DNA from: Candidatus Krumholzibacteriia bacterium
Lineage (GTDB): Bacteria > Krumholzibacteriota > Krumholzibacteriia > LZORAL124-64-63
Assembly (NCBI GenBank): GCA_016744705.1
Contig: JADGDU010000022.1
Location: forward strand, 1-64,000
Direction of reading: 5' to 3'
DNA: 64,000 bases
Positions 19,968-28,125 of the stretch are shown one piece after another. Both the position numbers and the translations under genes were made by a program. Each line of letters starts with the position of its first letter. Positions within the stretch are counted from its first letter, which is position 1. The notes beneath the pieces were generated by a model. That model was not told the DNA's origin. It worked only from the letters and a program-made list of their open reading frames with translations, and ran no database searches.

Positions 19968-21644
19968 TTAGTTTTTTACGGTAGAGGTAATTTCGAGGGA
20001 TTGGATCGAGTCCACAAGCTCGACCAACCTGACGGGTTTGCTCATGTACAGATTCATGCCCACATCCAAACATCTGGCCTTGTCGCTTTTGGTCGTCTCT
20101 CCGGTCAAAGCCAAAATGGGTATGTTGGCCAGATTATCATTGCGTGCCCGGATGGCCTGGGTGGCCTCGTAGCCATTCATGACGGGCATGCGAACATCCA
20201 TGAACACCAAATCACATTCACTCTGCCCAATCATATCCACGGCCTGCTGACCGTTTTCGGCTACCTCACATGATATTCCAATTTTTTTCAACAGATTCCG
20301 GATTACTACCTGATTGAACTTATTGTCTTCAACAACCAAGGCTTTGAAACCGAAATCCGGCAAGTCGTGAGGGGAGGGGATTCTTTTTGTTGGTGCCTCA
20401 CTCCTCTCCAGAAGGAGGTTGACGGTGAAAATTGAACCACGGCCTTGAACCGATTGAGCGGTGATATCTCCACCCATCATGCGGGCTAATTGGCGACTGA
20501 TGGAGAGGCCAAGTCCAGTTCCATCGTATTTGCGTGTGGTGGAGCGGTCCACTTGTTCGAAGTGACCAAAGATGGTTTCCAGCCTGTCTTCGGCGATGCC
20601 GATCCCTGTATCTTCAATCACCAACTGAACCATTCCATCCAAGTTTAATTGACAGCAAAACTCCACCCTGCCCTTTTCAGTGAATTTGATGGCGTTGCCC
20701 AAGAGGTTAAAAGCCAGTTGCCGAATCCTGGTGGAATCTCCCATGAAATGACGTGGGACGTTTTCCGGATAATTGAAAACCAGTTTGAGGCCCTTTTCGC
20801 TAGCTTCGGATTCCATCAGCAACTGCACGTCGAACATGACCTGTTTCAGGTCAAAAGGCTTTTTCTGAAGGGTCAGGTTCTGGTTGGATAATTTTGAATA
20901 ATCCAGAATGTCATTGATAATGTGCAACAACGATTCCACCGAGCGGGTGATAATATGGACCTGTTCCTTTTGCTGGGAATCCAGGGGAGAGCTGACCAGG
21001 GTTTCGGCCATTCCCAAAACACCGTTCATGGGGGTGCGCAGTTCATGGCTCATGGCGGCGAGAAATTCATCTTTGGCTTTGTCAATCTGCCGTGAACGGG
21101 CCAGCTCGGACTCCAGAATCGTCACGGCCTTCAACCGATTGAGCACACCAAAAAAGAAAATGGGCAGGATGATGACTCCGGACAGTAGACCCAGGCTGAG
21201 CTCGGGGAAATCACGCCAGAAGGGGGCTTTCAGTAGGATAGAGGTGAAACTGAACGTTCCCATGACAATGCCCACAAGAAGGAAACGTTCCCCAAAGCGG
21301 ATGCCGTTGCCAATGATGATCCAAAGAAATATAGGGTAAACGATCGAAGAATTCATGCCGCCGATATGAAAGAAAATGGTCATGATGGTAAGGTCTGCCA
21401 TCATGCCCACGTATCGGCGAATGGGCCAACGATTGGGGTATCGCTTAACCATGAAATACCAGGCGAGAGAAAAGAACAGGTAGGCGCCTATAGTGACCAA
21501 ACTGTCAGAAATGGTGGAACTGTGGGCTTCAGGTCGAAATTTCCCTATGACCAAAAACAGAAAAAGAGAGGCCTCGGTCATGACCAATCTGGCCTTGCCC
21601 TGGGATAGCTCTTCGTCAAAATTTTTCTTTTTCTGATCAGTCAA
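19968..21644 (-). CDS. rpfC: RpfC-type hybrid sensor histidine kinase (DSF receptor-like)
   Basis: 558 residues. The N-terminal sensor (about 20-172) has five or six membrane helices, including 'FLWIIIGNGIRFGERFLL' and 'PFWRDFPELSLGLLSG'. From memory these match the Xanthomonas RpfC input domain closely (WVTIGNGLRYG..., PYWKANPYLSWGLL). A HisKA domain follows with phospho-acceptor H200 in AMSHELRTPMNG, then an HATPase domain (N-box NLLGNAIKFTE, G1 EDTGIGI, G2 GTGLGLSIS). The C-terminal receiver has E439/D440, phospho-acceptor D483 in FMDVRMP, T514 and K536. Xanthomonas RpfC also has a C-terminal Hpt domain, which is absent here, so phosphorelay would need a separate Hpt protein. The stop codon abuts the rpfF stop with no base between. 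It probably perceives the lipid signal made by the neighbouring synthase. Confidence 0.85.
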   Translation of the reverse strand: MTDQKKKNFDEELSQGKARLVMTEASLFLFLVIGKFRPEAHSSTISDSLVTIGAYLFFSLAWYFMVKRYPNRWPIRRYVGMMADLTIMTIFFHIGGMNSSIVYPIFLWIIIGNGIRFGERFLLVGIVMGTFSFTSILLKAPFWRDFPELSLGLLSGVIILPIFFFGVLNRLKAVTILESELARSRQIDKAKDEFLAAMSHELRTPMNGVLGMAETLVSSPLDSQQKEQVHIITRSVESLLHIINDILDYSKLSNQNLTLQKKPFDLKQVMFDVQLLMESEASEKGLKLVFNYPENVPRHFMGDSTRIRQLAFNLLGNAIKFTEKGRVEFCCQLNLDGMVQLVIEDTGIGIAEDRLETIFGHFEQVDRSTTRKYDGTGLGLSISRQLARMMGGDITAQSVQGRGSIFTVNLLLERSEAPTKRIPSPHDLPDFGFKALVVEDNKFNQVVIRNLLKKIGISCEVAENGQQAVDMIGQSECDLVFMDVRMPVMNGYEATQAIRARNDNLANIPILALTGETTKSDKARCLDVGMNLYMSKPVRLVELVDSIQSLEITSTVKN

Positions 21645-21817
21645 AACAACTCCAGAATGTGGAACCTACTCGGCTAGGAATACATATCATCGGCCGAAGA
21701 ATGGAGTAGTTGAGTCGGGTCTTGCTATTTTTATGATCAATGAAATCTTGCTGATACCCGCAGTTGTTGCCTATTCTATTTGTTGTGCATCCTTTGGTTC
21801 AACCCATTGAGGGGCCC

Positions 21818-23161
21818 ATGACTCAACTGCTTGTTATCTTTTCCGTCTTTTCATTTATGGGGCTTATCTGGCTTCATGTGGTGTCCCGGTCTGAGAATGA
21901 AGAGCTGGCTACTCGCCGGTCTGCTTTGGCTGCTGGCATTGTGCCCATTTTCTTTCTTTTGCTGGCCTTCTTGCCTCTGCCTGTGTGGATCCCCTCTGGA
22001 GTTGTCCTGATGATTCTGCTTGGTGGCCTGGCTATGCTTGTGCCCACAGGAAAACCTGGGGGTTTTGAAGACTCCTGCGTTTCGGAGAGGCTGGATGAAC
22101 GCACCATCATGTTTTCCAGGGCTGCTCTCGAACCGGGTACCGATAATTTTGATGCTTATTATAAAGAGTTTCCCCAGCATAGGGAGAGTGATGAGCGTTT
22201 TCGGCGTTTGCCGGGGTTGATGGCCCCTGAATCGGGAAAATATGAGCCTCTTTCTTTTGCTGCAGCCGGAGCTTCATTTGAAACGGTGGAACAGCTGGTG
22301 AACCTGGTGGAAGGGGAACCGGCCGCCAAAAAGATTGAAATCTCTCCGGCGGAAGCCTCCGCATTTATTGCGGGCTGGATGAAAAAATTGGGTGTTCACA
22401 GCAGCGGTGTTACAGTCTTGAAAGATGAACATCTTTACACCAAAAAAGGACGCGGGCCCAGTTGGGGACAACCTGTTGAGCGCCGGCACCGCTTTGCCAT
22501 CGCCTTCTCTGTGGAGATGGATCACCGCCAAATGGGGACGGCTCCCGAAGGTCCCACACTCATGGAGTCGGCCGAGCAATACTTGCACGCCGGCACTGTG
22601 GCTACCCAGGTGGCAGTTTTTATTCGGCGTCTGGGGTGGCAGGCCGAGGCCCACATCGACGCGAACTACAAAGTGATTTGTCCTCTGGTGGCCAAAGATG
22701 CTGGGCTTGGCGAAATTGGACGCATGGGTTTGTTAATGACCCCTGAGCTGGGACCTCGTGTGAGGTTGGGTGTCATCACCACAGATCTGCCACTGAATAC
22801 CAATGAACCGTGTTTTGATCCTGCCATTCTGCATTTCTGTTCCATTTGTAAAAAGTGTGCTCAGGTTTGCCCGCCGGGTGCCATTCCTCAGGGAGAGCGG
22901 GATGTTATTGCCGGTAGCAAACGTTGGCAGCTCAATTCCGAAGCCTGCTTCACCTATTGGTGTGCCATGGGAACCGATTGTGGCCAGTGCATGCGGGTTT
23001 GTCCATATTCACATCCAGATACTTTACTTCATAATTTAGTCAGGCGGGGCTTGTCTCATTCTCTGCTTTTTCGCCATTTCGCTCTGAAGATGGACGACCT
23101 GCTTTATGGCCGTACACCCAAACCCATGCAGCCCAATTCCTGGCTCCCCAAGCGTACTTAG
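21818..23161 (+). CDS. Membrane-anchored reductive-dehalogenase-family (RdhA-like) iron-sulfur protein
   Basis: 447 residues from the ATG at 21818 (GAGGGG just upstream; TTG at 21764 is possible). Three predicted N-terminal membrane helices (about 3-23, 36-56, 57-78) replace the TAT signal of classical RdhA proteins. The following domain has the corrinoid-binding reductive dehalogenase pattern and ends in two Fe-S motifs. One is C341-xx-C344-xx-C347-xxx-C351-P. The other is 'CFTYWCAMGTDCGQCMRVCP' with C377, C382, C388, C391 and C395. The 'YWC..GTDCGQC..VCP' form is typical of RdhA rather than of QueG. No rdhB anchor gene is adjacent and none is needed with built-in helices. Substrate unknown; dehalogenation should not be assumed. 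The gene stands alone, divergent from the sensor kinase. Confidence 0.75.
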   Translation: MTQLLVIFSVFSFMGLIWLHVVSRSENEELATRRSALAAGIVPIFFLLLAFLPLPVWIPSGVVLMILLGGLAMLVPTGKPGGFEDSCVSERLDERTIMFSRAALEPGTDNFDAYYKEFPQHRESDERFRRLPGLMAPESGKYEPLSFAAAGASFETVEQLVNLVEGEPAAKKIEISPAEASAFIAGWMKKLGVHSSGVTVLKDEHLYTKKGRGPSWGQPVERRHRFAIAFSVEMDHRQMGTAPEGPTLMESAEQYLHAGTVATQVAVFIRRLGWQAEAHIDANYKVICPLVAKDAGLGEIGRMGLLMTPELGPRVRLGVITTDLPLNTNEPCFDPAILHFCSICKKCAQVCPPGAIPQGERDVIAGSKRWQLNSEACFTYWCAMGTDCGQCMRVCPYSHPDTLLHNLVRRGLSHSLLFRHFALKMDDLLYGRTPKPMQPNSWLPKRT

Positions 23162-23199
23162 CTTACCTGATACTTCCTGAACCCTCTCTCTCGTTCCCG

Positions 23200-23214
23200 T
23201 GGCACAGCCCTTGC
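23200..23214 (+). promoter_or_regulatory. Sigma-54 (-24/-12) promoter of the Ton operon
   Basis: TGGCAC-AGCCC-TTGC matches the sigma-54 consensus TGGCAC-N5-TTGC, with exactly ten bases between the invariant GG and GC. It lies about 150 bases upstream of the exbB start in an otherwise gene-free gap and points towards exbB. A small hairpin GCGGC/GCCGC (23331-23345) precedes the ribosome-binding site GAGAGGG. Initiation would be near 23226 and would need an enhancer-binding activator, none of which is encoded in the window. Confidence 0.65.
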
Positions 23215-23362
23215 CTGTTCTTAGGTGCAGCTTTCAAATCCCTATCAAATTGGAGTTTAAAGCTGAATGTGATCGGGGGGACTTGCACTTTGCACTCTGC
23301 GGGCCCACACACCAAGCAAATGGAAACGCTGCGGCAGAAAGCCGCAAAAAGAGAGGGACATT

Positions 23363-24109
23363 ATGTTCGGCGAACTGAACATTATTGATTTTTTAATGGC
23401 TTCTCCCACGATGATCGTTTTGGCGATCTGTTCAATTATCACTGTGGGCTTTGCGGTGGAAAGACTTTTGTATTTCCAAACATCACGCAGCAATACTCGC
23501 CAGTTTATGAATGAACTGGGCAACAAAATGAAGAATGGCAATCCGCGCACGGCTCTGGATTATTGCTCTCAAAATGACAGTCCAGTGTCTCGGGTCATGG
23601 CTCAGGGTGTTATGCACATTGGGCGCTCCCGGGATGAATTACAGCAACGGCTGGACACCGCCATTGACATGGAAACCGTGGAAATGGAACGCAATCTCAG
23701 TGTCTTGGGAACCATGAGTAACATTGCTCCCCTGCTGGGCCTGTTTGGTACCGTAGTTGGTATTATTCGCGCTTTTGCAGCCATTGCCAAAAGTGGCAGT
23801 GGTGGCGGTGCGGTTGTGGCTATGGGTGTTTCTGAAGCGCTGATGACCACCGCTGCCGGTATTGTGGTGGCTGTCATTGCCACCGTGGGATTCAACTACT
23901 TTGTACGCCAAATTCGCACCCGCACAGCCCAGCTTGAGGATGCGCGTGAAGCCTATTTCACCATTTGGCATCAGTACACCAAACGGGCTCGTCAAACCAC
24001 GGGTGTTGCTGCCACCAGTAGTGTGGCCTCCAACATTTCTAATGGCATGCCGGCTCCGCCAACTCAATCTGTGAAAAAAGGCGATCCTCTGGCTGCGGTT
24101 CTGAGCTGA
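23363..24109 (+). CDS. exbB: ExbB/TolQ/MotA-family proton channel subunit
   Basis: 248 residues, inner membrane. TM1 lies at about 10-32; a cytoplasmic domain follows, then TM2 and TM3 in 'APLLGLFGTVVGIIRAF' and 'ALMTTAAGIVVAVIATVGFNYF'. The Thr residues of the channel (GTVVG; MTTAAG) match the family. ExbB pentamers form the channel in which an ExbD pair turns, using the proton gradient to energise TonB. First gene of a five-gene operon (exbB-exbD-exbD2-tonB-26365) with gaps of 18 and 1 bases and then overlap; the start has GAGAGGG upstream. A sigma-54 promoter precedes it. Confidence 0.93.
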   Translation: MFGELNIIDFLMASPTMIVLAICSIITVGFAVERLLYFQTSRSNTRQFMNELGNKMKNGNPRTALDYCSQNDSPVSRVMAQGVMHIGRSRDELQQRLDTAIDMETVEMERNLSVLGTMSNIAPLLGLFGTVVGIIRAFAAIAKSGSGGGAVVAMGVSEALMTTAAGIVVAVIATVGFNYFVRQIRTRTAQLEDAREAYFTIWHQYTKRARQTTGVAATSSVASNISNGMPAPPTQSVKKGDPLAAVLS

Positions 24110-24127
24110 AGGGATTAAGGAAAACTC

Positions 24128-24556
24128 ATGGCAGTGCGTAAAAAAAACAGCATCCTGGAAGGCCAGAACGAGGCCAACATCACGCCTCTGGCCGATGTGA
24201 CGACAACCTTGATCGTGGTCTTTATGATCACCATGCCGGCCCTGGCTGGGCATGGGATCAAAGTGAACCAGGCGGAAGCCGGCAGTGAATCGGCTGTCGT
24301 TACACCCACTGAGATGAAAAACGAAAGCCTTCTGACTTTGGCTGTCACTCCGGCGGGGATCACCCTGAACGGGACCATGGTGGCGGTGGAATCGTTGGAA
24401 CTTGAACTGAGCAATGAATTGGCGACCCGGGATGACAAAACCCTCGTCATCGTACCTCATGACGATGTCCTACTGGGACAAGTGGTGCAGGTGCTGGACA
24501 TAGCCAAAGCCAGTGGAGCGGAATCCCTGGCCATGCTGAACGAGATCGGGAGATAA
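24128..24556 (+). CDS. exbD: ExbD/TolR-family protein with canonical Asp
   Basis: 142 residues: a short basic N-terminus, one membrane helix and a periplasmic domain. The functional membrane aspartate is present (D23 in NITPLADVTTTLIVVFMI). In established models this Asp is protonated and deprotonated during rotation inside the ExbB pentamer. The gene lies 18 bases after exbB and one base before a second exbD-like gene. Confidence 0.9.
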   Translation: MAVRKKNSILEGQNEANITPLADVTTTLIVVFMITMPALAGHGIKVNQAEAGSESAVVTPTEMKNESLLTLAVTPAGITLNGTMVAVESLELELSNELATRDDKTLVIVPHDDVLLGQVVQVLDIAKASGAESLAMLNEIGR

Positions 24557-24557
24557 C

Positions 24558-24974
24558 GTGAGCAAGAGCACATTTAAAACCGAAAGCCGAACCACGGTGG
24601 TACCCATTATCAACGTTTCGTTGGTGGTCGTGATCACCCTGATGATGATGGGGCCTTTCCTGGCTAACGAAGAGGTGGAAGTGGATCTGCCCATGGCCAA
24701 AGCCGATGAGGTGGGCGAAAGTGAAAAAATTGAAATCACTTTCACCCTCGAACGGGACATTATTGTCGGCGAAGATCATTTGCAGTTGGGTGATGTGACT
24801 CATTACCTGGGCAGTTTGTTTGAAGTAGCCCCACAATCCATGGCCCTGGTCAAAGCAGACCAGAGTTTGCCATACGGTGAAGTGGAAGCCTTGATTGCCC
24901 AGGTGGAAGCTGCCAACCCTCCTCGTATCGCTTTGGCCACCAAAGAAAACAAGGATGCGGAGGCCGTGCAATGA
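24558..24974 (+). CDS. Second ExbD-like protein lacking the membrane Asp
   Basis: 138 residues with a GTG start one base after the first exbD stop. Same layout as ExbD (one helix near residues 17-36, then a periplasmic domain), but the position of the essential Asp is Asn: VPIINVSLVVVITL, N19, codon AAC at 24612-24614, against TPLADV in the neighbour. The periplasmic part ('LERDIIVGEDHLQLGDVTHYLGSLFE') keeps the ExbD fold pattern. It may form a heterodimer with the first ExbD so that only one proton site per dimer is active, or serve a structural role. The stop overlaps the tonB start. Confidence 0.82.
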   Translation: MSKSTFKTESRTTVVPIINVSLVVVITLMMMGPFLANEEVEVDLPMAKADEVGESEKIEITFTLERDIIVGEDHLQLGDVTHYLGSLFEVAPQSMALVKADQSLPYGEVEALIAQVEAANPPRIALATKENKDAEAVQ

Positions 24975-26344
24975 TCATGCGTCATATTGATCGTTCCCGA
25001 AGCACCGGTGGCGGCATGGCTTTCAGTTTTGGTATCCATGCGGCGATGCTGTTGTTGATTGGGGTCATGGCCGGGCGCCAGGCGGCAGTTCAGATTGAAG
25101 AAGATGATCTGATGGAGATCGCCTACGTTGAGGCCACTCTCGGTGAAGACATCATTGCCAAAGTAAAAGCCAAACAGAAGCCTCGTTCAAGACCCGAACC
25201 CGCCGGGCGTGGGGTGAACACCGACAGTGCTTTTAAGCCCAAAGCTGAATCCAGCCCGGAGCCCGTGCGTCCCAAAGCCCGAGAAGCCGCTATTCCTGAT
25301 CAAATGGGGACGATGGCCGCTCCAGATCGTCTTCCTCAGGCCAAACCAAAGCCGCGGATGGAAGCGCCAAAACCCGCAGCAGTTCAACCAAAACCAGCGG
25401 TGGCCAAGATGGATGTTTCGGTTCCCATCGTTCAGCCTGCAGCCCAGCCTAAAGCCATGGCTCAAGCCACCCAATTGGAAACCAAAGCTCCCAGGCCTAA
25501 ATCTCGCCAGGTGATCGATGCTGGTCGACTGGGTACGCCTGTAAAAACCTTGCAGACTGTGGACACTGGATCTCCCCAAGTGGCGGCGCGTCAAAACAAC
25601 GAAGCCTTCAAACCCAAGCCCGGTGGACTGAAGAGTAAGTCTGCTGCTGTGGCCTCCGGTGATGATGTTCTGGCTCCGGCTGGACAGACCAATCGTCGTG
25701 GTCCGGCCATGGCCGAAGCTGCAGGCGTGGCGTCCGGCGGAGGATTGAAATCCGCAGGTCGTAATTCCTATAGTTCCAATACCGTGGCATTGACTCCTTC
25801 GGCCGGTAAAGCCAGTGGTGGCGGTTCATCCGCAGTGATGGATGTGGCTGGCCCCAGTGGCGGAGGCGGGAAGAAAAGTGGTCGCAAAACCATGCTCGAC
25901 TATGGCAGTGGTGGCGGTGGACGCGGTGGTGGCTTGAATAGTCGCCAGCGTATTGCAGAACCCGGTGTGGCCGCCGTGATGGATCAACCCGTTTCTGATT
26001 CTCAAACACGCAACGCCGTGGCAGAAGTGAAATTGGATGCCAAAGATGTGAATATGTCCATCACAGGCCAGATCCAGGGCCGAAAGATTTTGCAGAGTGC
26101 GCCAGCTCTGTATACTGCCAATGCCAAAAAGAAGGGCTTGGAAGGTGTTGTGGCTGTGCATTTCACCGTAATGGCCGATGGCCGAGTGAAGGATAATGTG
26201 TATTTCGACCAGACATCCGTACACAGGGATTTGAACCAGGCGGCCATGGCTGCCATCAAGAAATTCCGTTTTGCTCCTCTGGGTGCCAATCAGGCCGCTG
26301 TTGAGCAGTGGGGCGTCATTACCATCGTCTTCAAACTGAAGTGA
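24971..26344 (+). CDS. tonB: TonB-family energy transducer
   Basis: 457 residues; the ATG overlaps the previous stop (ATGA). One N-terminal membrane helix (about 14-36) carries a His (GIHAAMLL) like the functional His of the TonB anchor. It is followed by a long Pro/Lys/Ala-rich periplasmic spacer and then a Gly/Ser-rich low-complexity stretch (about 225-325). The C-terminal TonB box-binding domain is at about 370-457 ('GLEGVVAVHFTVMADGRVKD', 'AMAAIKKFRFAPL'). It is about twice the length of E. coli TonB, chiefly because of the spacer. It transmits ExbB/ExbD energy to TonB-dependent receptors; no receptor gene is in the window. Confidence 0.88.
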   Translation: MIMRHIDRSRSTGGGMAFSFGIHAAMLLLIGVMAGRQAAVQIEEDDLMEIAYVEATLGEDIIAKVKAKQKPRSRPEPAGRGVNTDSAFKPKAESSPEPVRPKAREAAIPDQMGTMAAPDRLPQAKPKPRMEAPKPAAVQPKPAVAKMDVSVPIVQPAAQPKAMAQATQLETKAPRPKSRQVIDAGRLGTPVKTLQTVDTGSPQVAARQNNEAFKPKPGGLKSKSAAVASGDDVLAPAGQTNRRGPAMAEAAGVASGGGLKSAGRNSYSSNTVALTPSAGKASGGGSSAVMDVAGPSGGGGKKSGRKTMLDYGSGGGGRGGGLNSRQRIAEPGVAAVMDQPVSDSQTRNAVAEVKLDAKDVNMSITGQIQGRKILQSAPALYTANAKKKGLEGVVAVHFTVMADGRVKDNVYFDQTSVHRDLNQAAMAAIKKFRFAPLGANQAAVEQWGVITIVFKLK

Positions 26345-26364
26345 TCAACAAAGGAATCCATGTC

Positions 26365-27342
26365 ATGAATGCAGTTTCATCTTATCAAAAGATTTCCGGG
26401 CCCATATTGAGGGTGTTGATCGTCATGGCTGTGGTGGGGGTGGGTTCGTCCACCATCCCTGTCATGGCCCAAACGGCTGATGAAGCCAAACAGTGGACCA
26501 GCGATGGAGAAAACGGGGCGGCTTTGCCGGAAATGGTTGTCGAGGCCACCAATGAAGTGCGTCAGAAAATAGAAAAAGGCACTTTTGATTTGGAACTTGA
26601 TGCCACGGTGATCGATTCGTTTTTCACAGCCATGGATGAAATTGCCTTGGGTGTGAGCCCTGTCAGTGGTTTGCAACCTCATTTGAATAACCTCGAAACC
26701 TTGAAAAGTGACCAGCCTCCTCATTTGTGGTTGCCTGATATGGCAGCTACTCCTGTGGCTCGGTTTTATCCTGCGGATCCTGAAGGCCATAAAATCAAGA
26801 CCTGGAATTTGGCCGTTACTGATTTTCGGGGCAGCCCCTTCAAGAATTACGAGGGTAAAGGCAATCCTCCTGAAGATTTGACCTGGGATGGTCAGGGAGA
26901 CAATGGTGAGATGCTGCGCGTGGGATACCCTTACAGTTATGTCTTCACGCTGACAGATAAAGGTACCAATACCTATAATCATGCCGGTGTCAGTTTTCGG
27001 ATTCCAGCCCTTGATTATCACCGTGATGGTGATCGTGTCCTCGAGATGGCCGGGGGCCAGTTATTTCCCCGGGAGGAAAGTGACCTGAATGACTCGGGCA
27101 AACAGTGGTTAACTCGCAGTGCCGATGAGATCAGGCGCCACCCATACTCCCCGGTTCGGGTGGTTGTGACTGCCGAAAACCAGGAACTGGCCCAGTTGCG
27201 GGCTGCTGAAGTGGCCGGGTATTTGGCCGAAAGCATGATTTTGCCCCTGGAACAGGTAGAAACCGAAACAATCGTCCGTCCTGACCTCCGAGCCGAGATG
27301 GATGGAGCGGTGGCTGTTGTGATTGAACATGTAGAAAAATAA
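26365..27342 (+). CDS. Exported protein with FlgD-like and degenerate OmpA-like regions, last gene of the Ton operon
   Basis: 325 residues from the ATG at 26365 (AAGGA ten bases upstream); the frame is open back to 26308, inside tonB. Signal peptide (VLIVMAVVGVGSSTIPVMA). The middle region (about 135-210) has the 'KTWNLAVTDFRGSPFKNYEGKGNPPEDLTWDGQGDNGEML' pattern of a FlgD-Ig fold, given here only to mark it. The last 100 residues follow the OmpA peptidoglycan-binding layout ('LFPREESDLNDSGKQWLTRSADEIRRHP', 'RAAEVAGYLAESM'), but lack the usual ND-x2-LSxRRA core. So it is OmpA-like with uncertain murein binding. Co-transcription with tonB suggests a periplasmic partner of the Ton complex. Confidence 0.65.
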   Translation: MNAVSSYQKISGPILRVLIVMAVVGVGSSTIPVMAQTADEAKQWTSDGENGAALPEMVVEATNEVRQKIEKGTFDLELDATVIDSFFTAMDEIALGVSPVSGLQPHLNNLETLKSDQPPHLWLPDMAATPVARFYPADPEGHKIKTWNLAVTDFRGSPFKNYEGKGNPPEDLTWDGQGDNGEMLRVGYPYSYVFTLTDKGTNTYNHAGVSFRIPALDYHRDGDRVLEMAGGQLFPREESDLNDSGKQWLTRSADEIRRHPYSPVRVVVTAENQELAQLRAAEVAGYLAESMILPLEQVETETIVRPDLRAEMDGAVAVVIEHVEK

Positions 27343-27407
27343 CTACAACAGAGAAACGTGGTTTCCCGGGCAGTTTTTGAACGCAGCTGTCTTTGAAACT
27401 TCGTCAT

Positions 27408-27438
27408 AGAAAGCCTCGCCCACCGGGTGAGGCTTTCT
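27408..27438 (+). terminator. Terminator-like 14-bp hairpin after the Ton operon
   Basis: AGAAAGCCTCGCCC (27408-27421) pairs with GGGTGAGGCTTTCT (27425-27438), with one G-T pair and an ACC loop. The 3' arm ends in CTTTCT, so the U-tract is partial. It lies 65 bases after the operon's last stop. Confidence 0.6.
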
Positions 27439-27581
27439 AATACCAATGGGTCAGGAACTAAAGGGCATTGCATTCGTATCAGTGGCTTCCCATGCAATTG
27501 ATTGACGCCAACGTCAGTGACATATAACGTACTGGGGTCCGACTGTACGGAACTGCCGTGACCTTGGGTGTGGAGAACCAG

Positions 27582-28049
27582 ATGATTGATCTTGAACAAT
27601 TGAATGCCCATTCCAGACTCTTTGCCAATATGGTCTTTCGCCAGTGGCCTCAATGGTTTCAGCATGCCCGTTTTGATCCCTATGAAGATTTTGAAAAAGA
27701 AGCCCTGCTGATTGAAATTCCCCGACCGGTGGATGGTTCATCTCACGGTCTGTTCATCACCACAAGTGAGTGGGAAATATCCATTGGTTTTGGTGACTCT
27801 TTTCATACCCGTTTTGGATCCAGCGGTGATCCTGGGGGAGGCAATTTCATGGAAGAAGCCATGGATTTCCTGCGTGAATTTGTCGGCGAAAAAATTGTCA
27901 TAGCCACGGCTTTTGAAGATGGTGAATGGCTGGGTGGATGGAAGATTGATATCCGCACACAGGACCTTAATGATGTGGAAGTTGAGCCAGACGTGAAGGT
28001 GAAAATTCAATCGTGGTTAGGCTCTCTTGATCGGGTGATGGTTGGTTGA
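27582..28049 (+). CDS. Hypothetical protein
   Basis: 155 residues from the ATG at 27582 (GGAGA six bases upstream); a GTG at 27558 would add eight residues. No signal peptide or membrane helix. The sequence is rich in aromatic and acidic residues ('FRQWPQWFQHARFDPYEDFEKEALLIEIP', 'GDSFHTRFGSSGDP'). The general look is that of small alpha/beta proteins of the SMI1/immunity-like kind, but I do not recognise a family. It stands alone between two intergenic gaps and precedes a lipid kinase by 76 bases. Confidence 0.55.
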   Translation: MIDLEQLNAHSRLFANMVFRQWPQWFQHARFDPYEDFEKEALLIEIPRPVDGSSHGLFITTSEWEISIGFGDSFHTRFGSSGDPGGGNFMEEAMDFLREFVGEKIVIATAFEDGEWLGGWKIDIRTQDLNDVEVEPDVKVKIQSWLGSLDRVMVG

Positions 28050-28082
28050 GTTGAATGTCTTTTACGTTTTTTATACCGTTTT

Positions 28083-28098
28083 AAAGTAATATTACTTT
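28083..28098. promoter_or_regulatory. 16-bp perfect AT-rich palindrome upstream of the lipid kinase
   Basis: AAAGTAATATTACTTT is fully self-complementary and lies 27 bases before the lipid kinase start codon. It could be a regulator half-site pair; no matching regulator can be assigned from the window. Confidence 0.3.
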
Positions 28099-28125
28099 TG
28101 GCAGAAGTGCCTGATGTGAGGGGTG

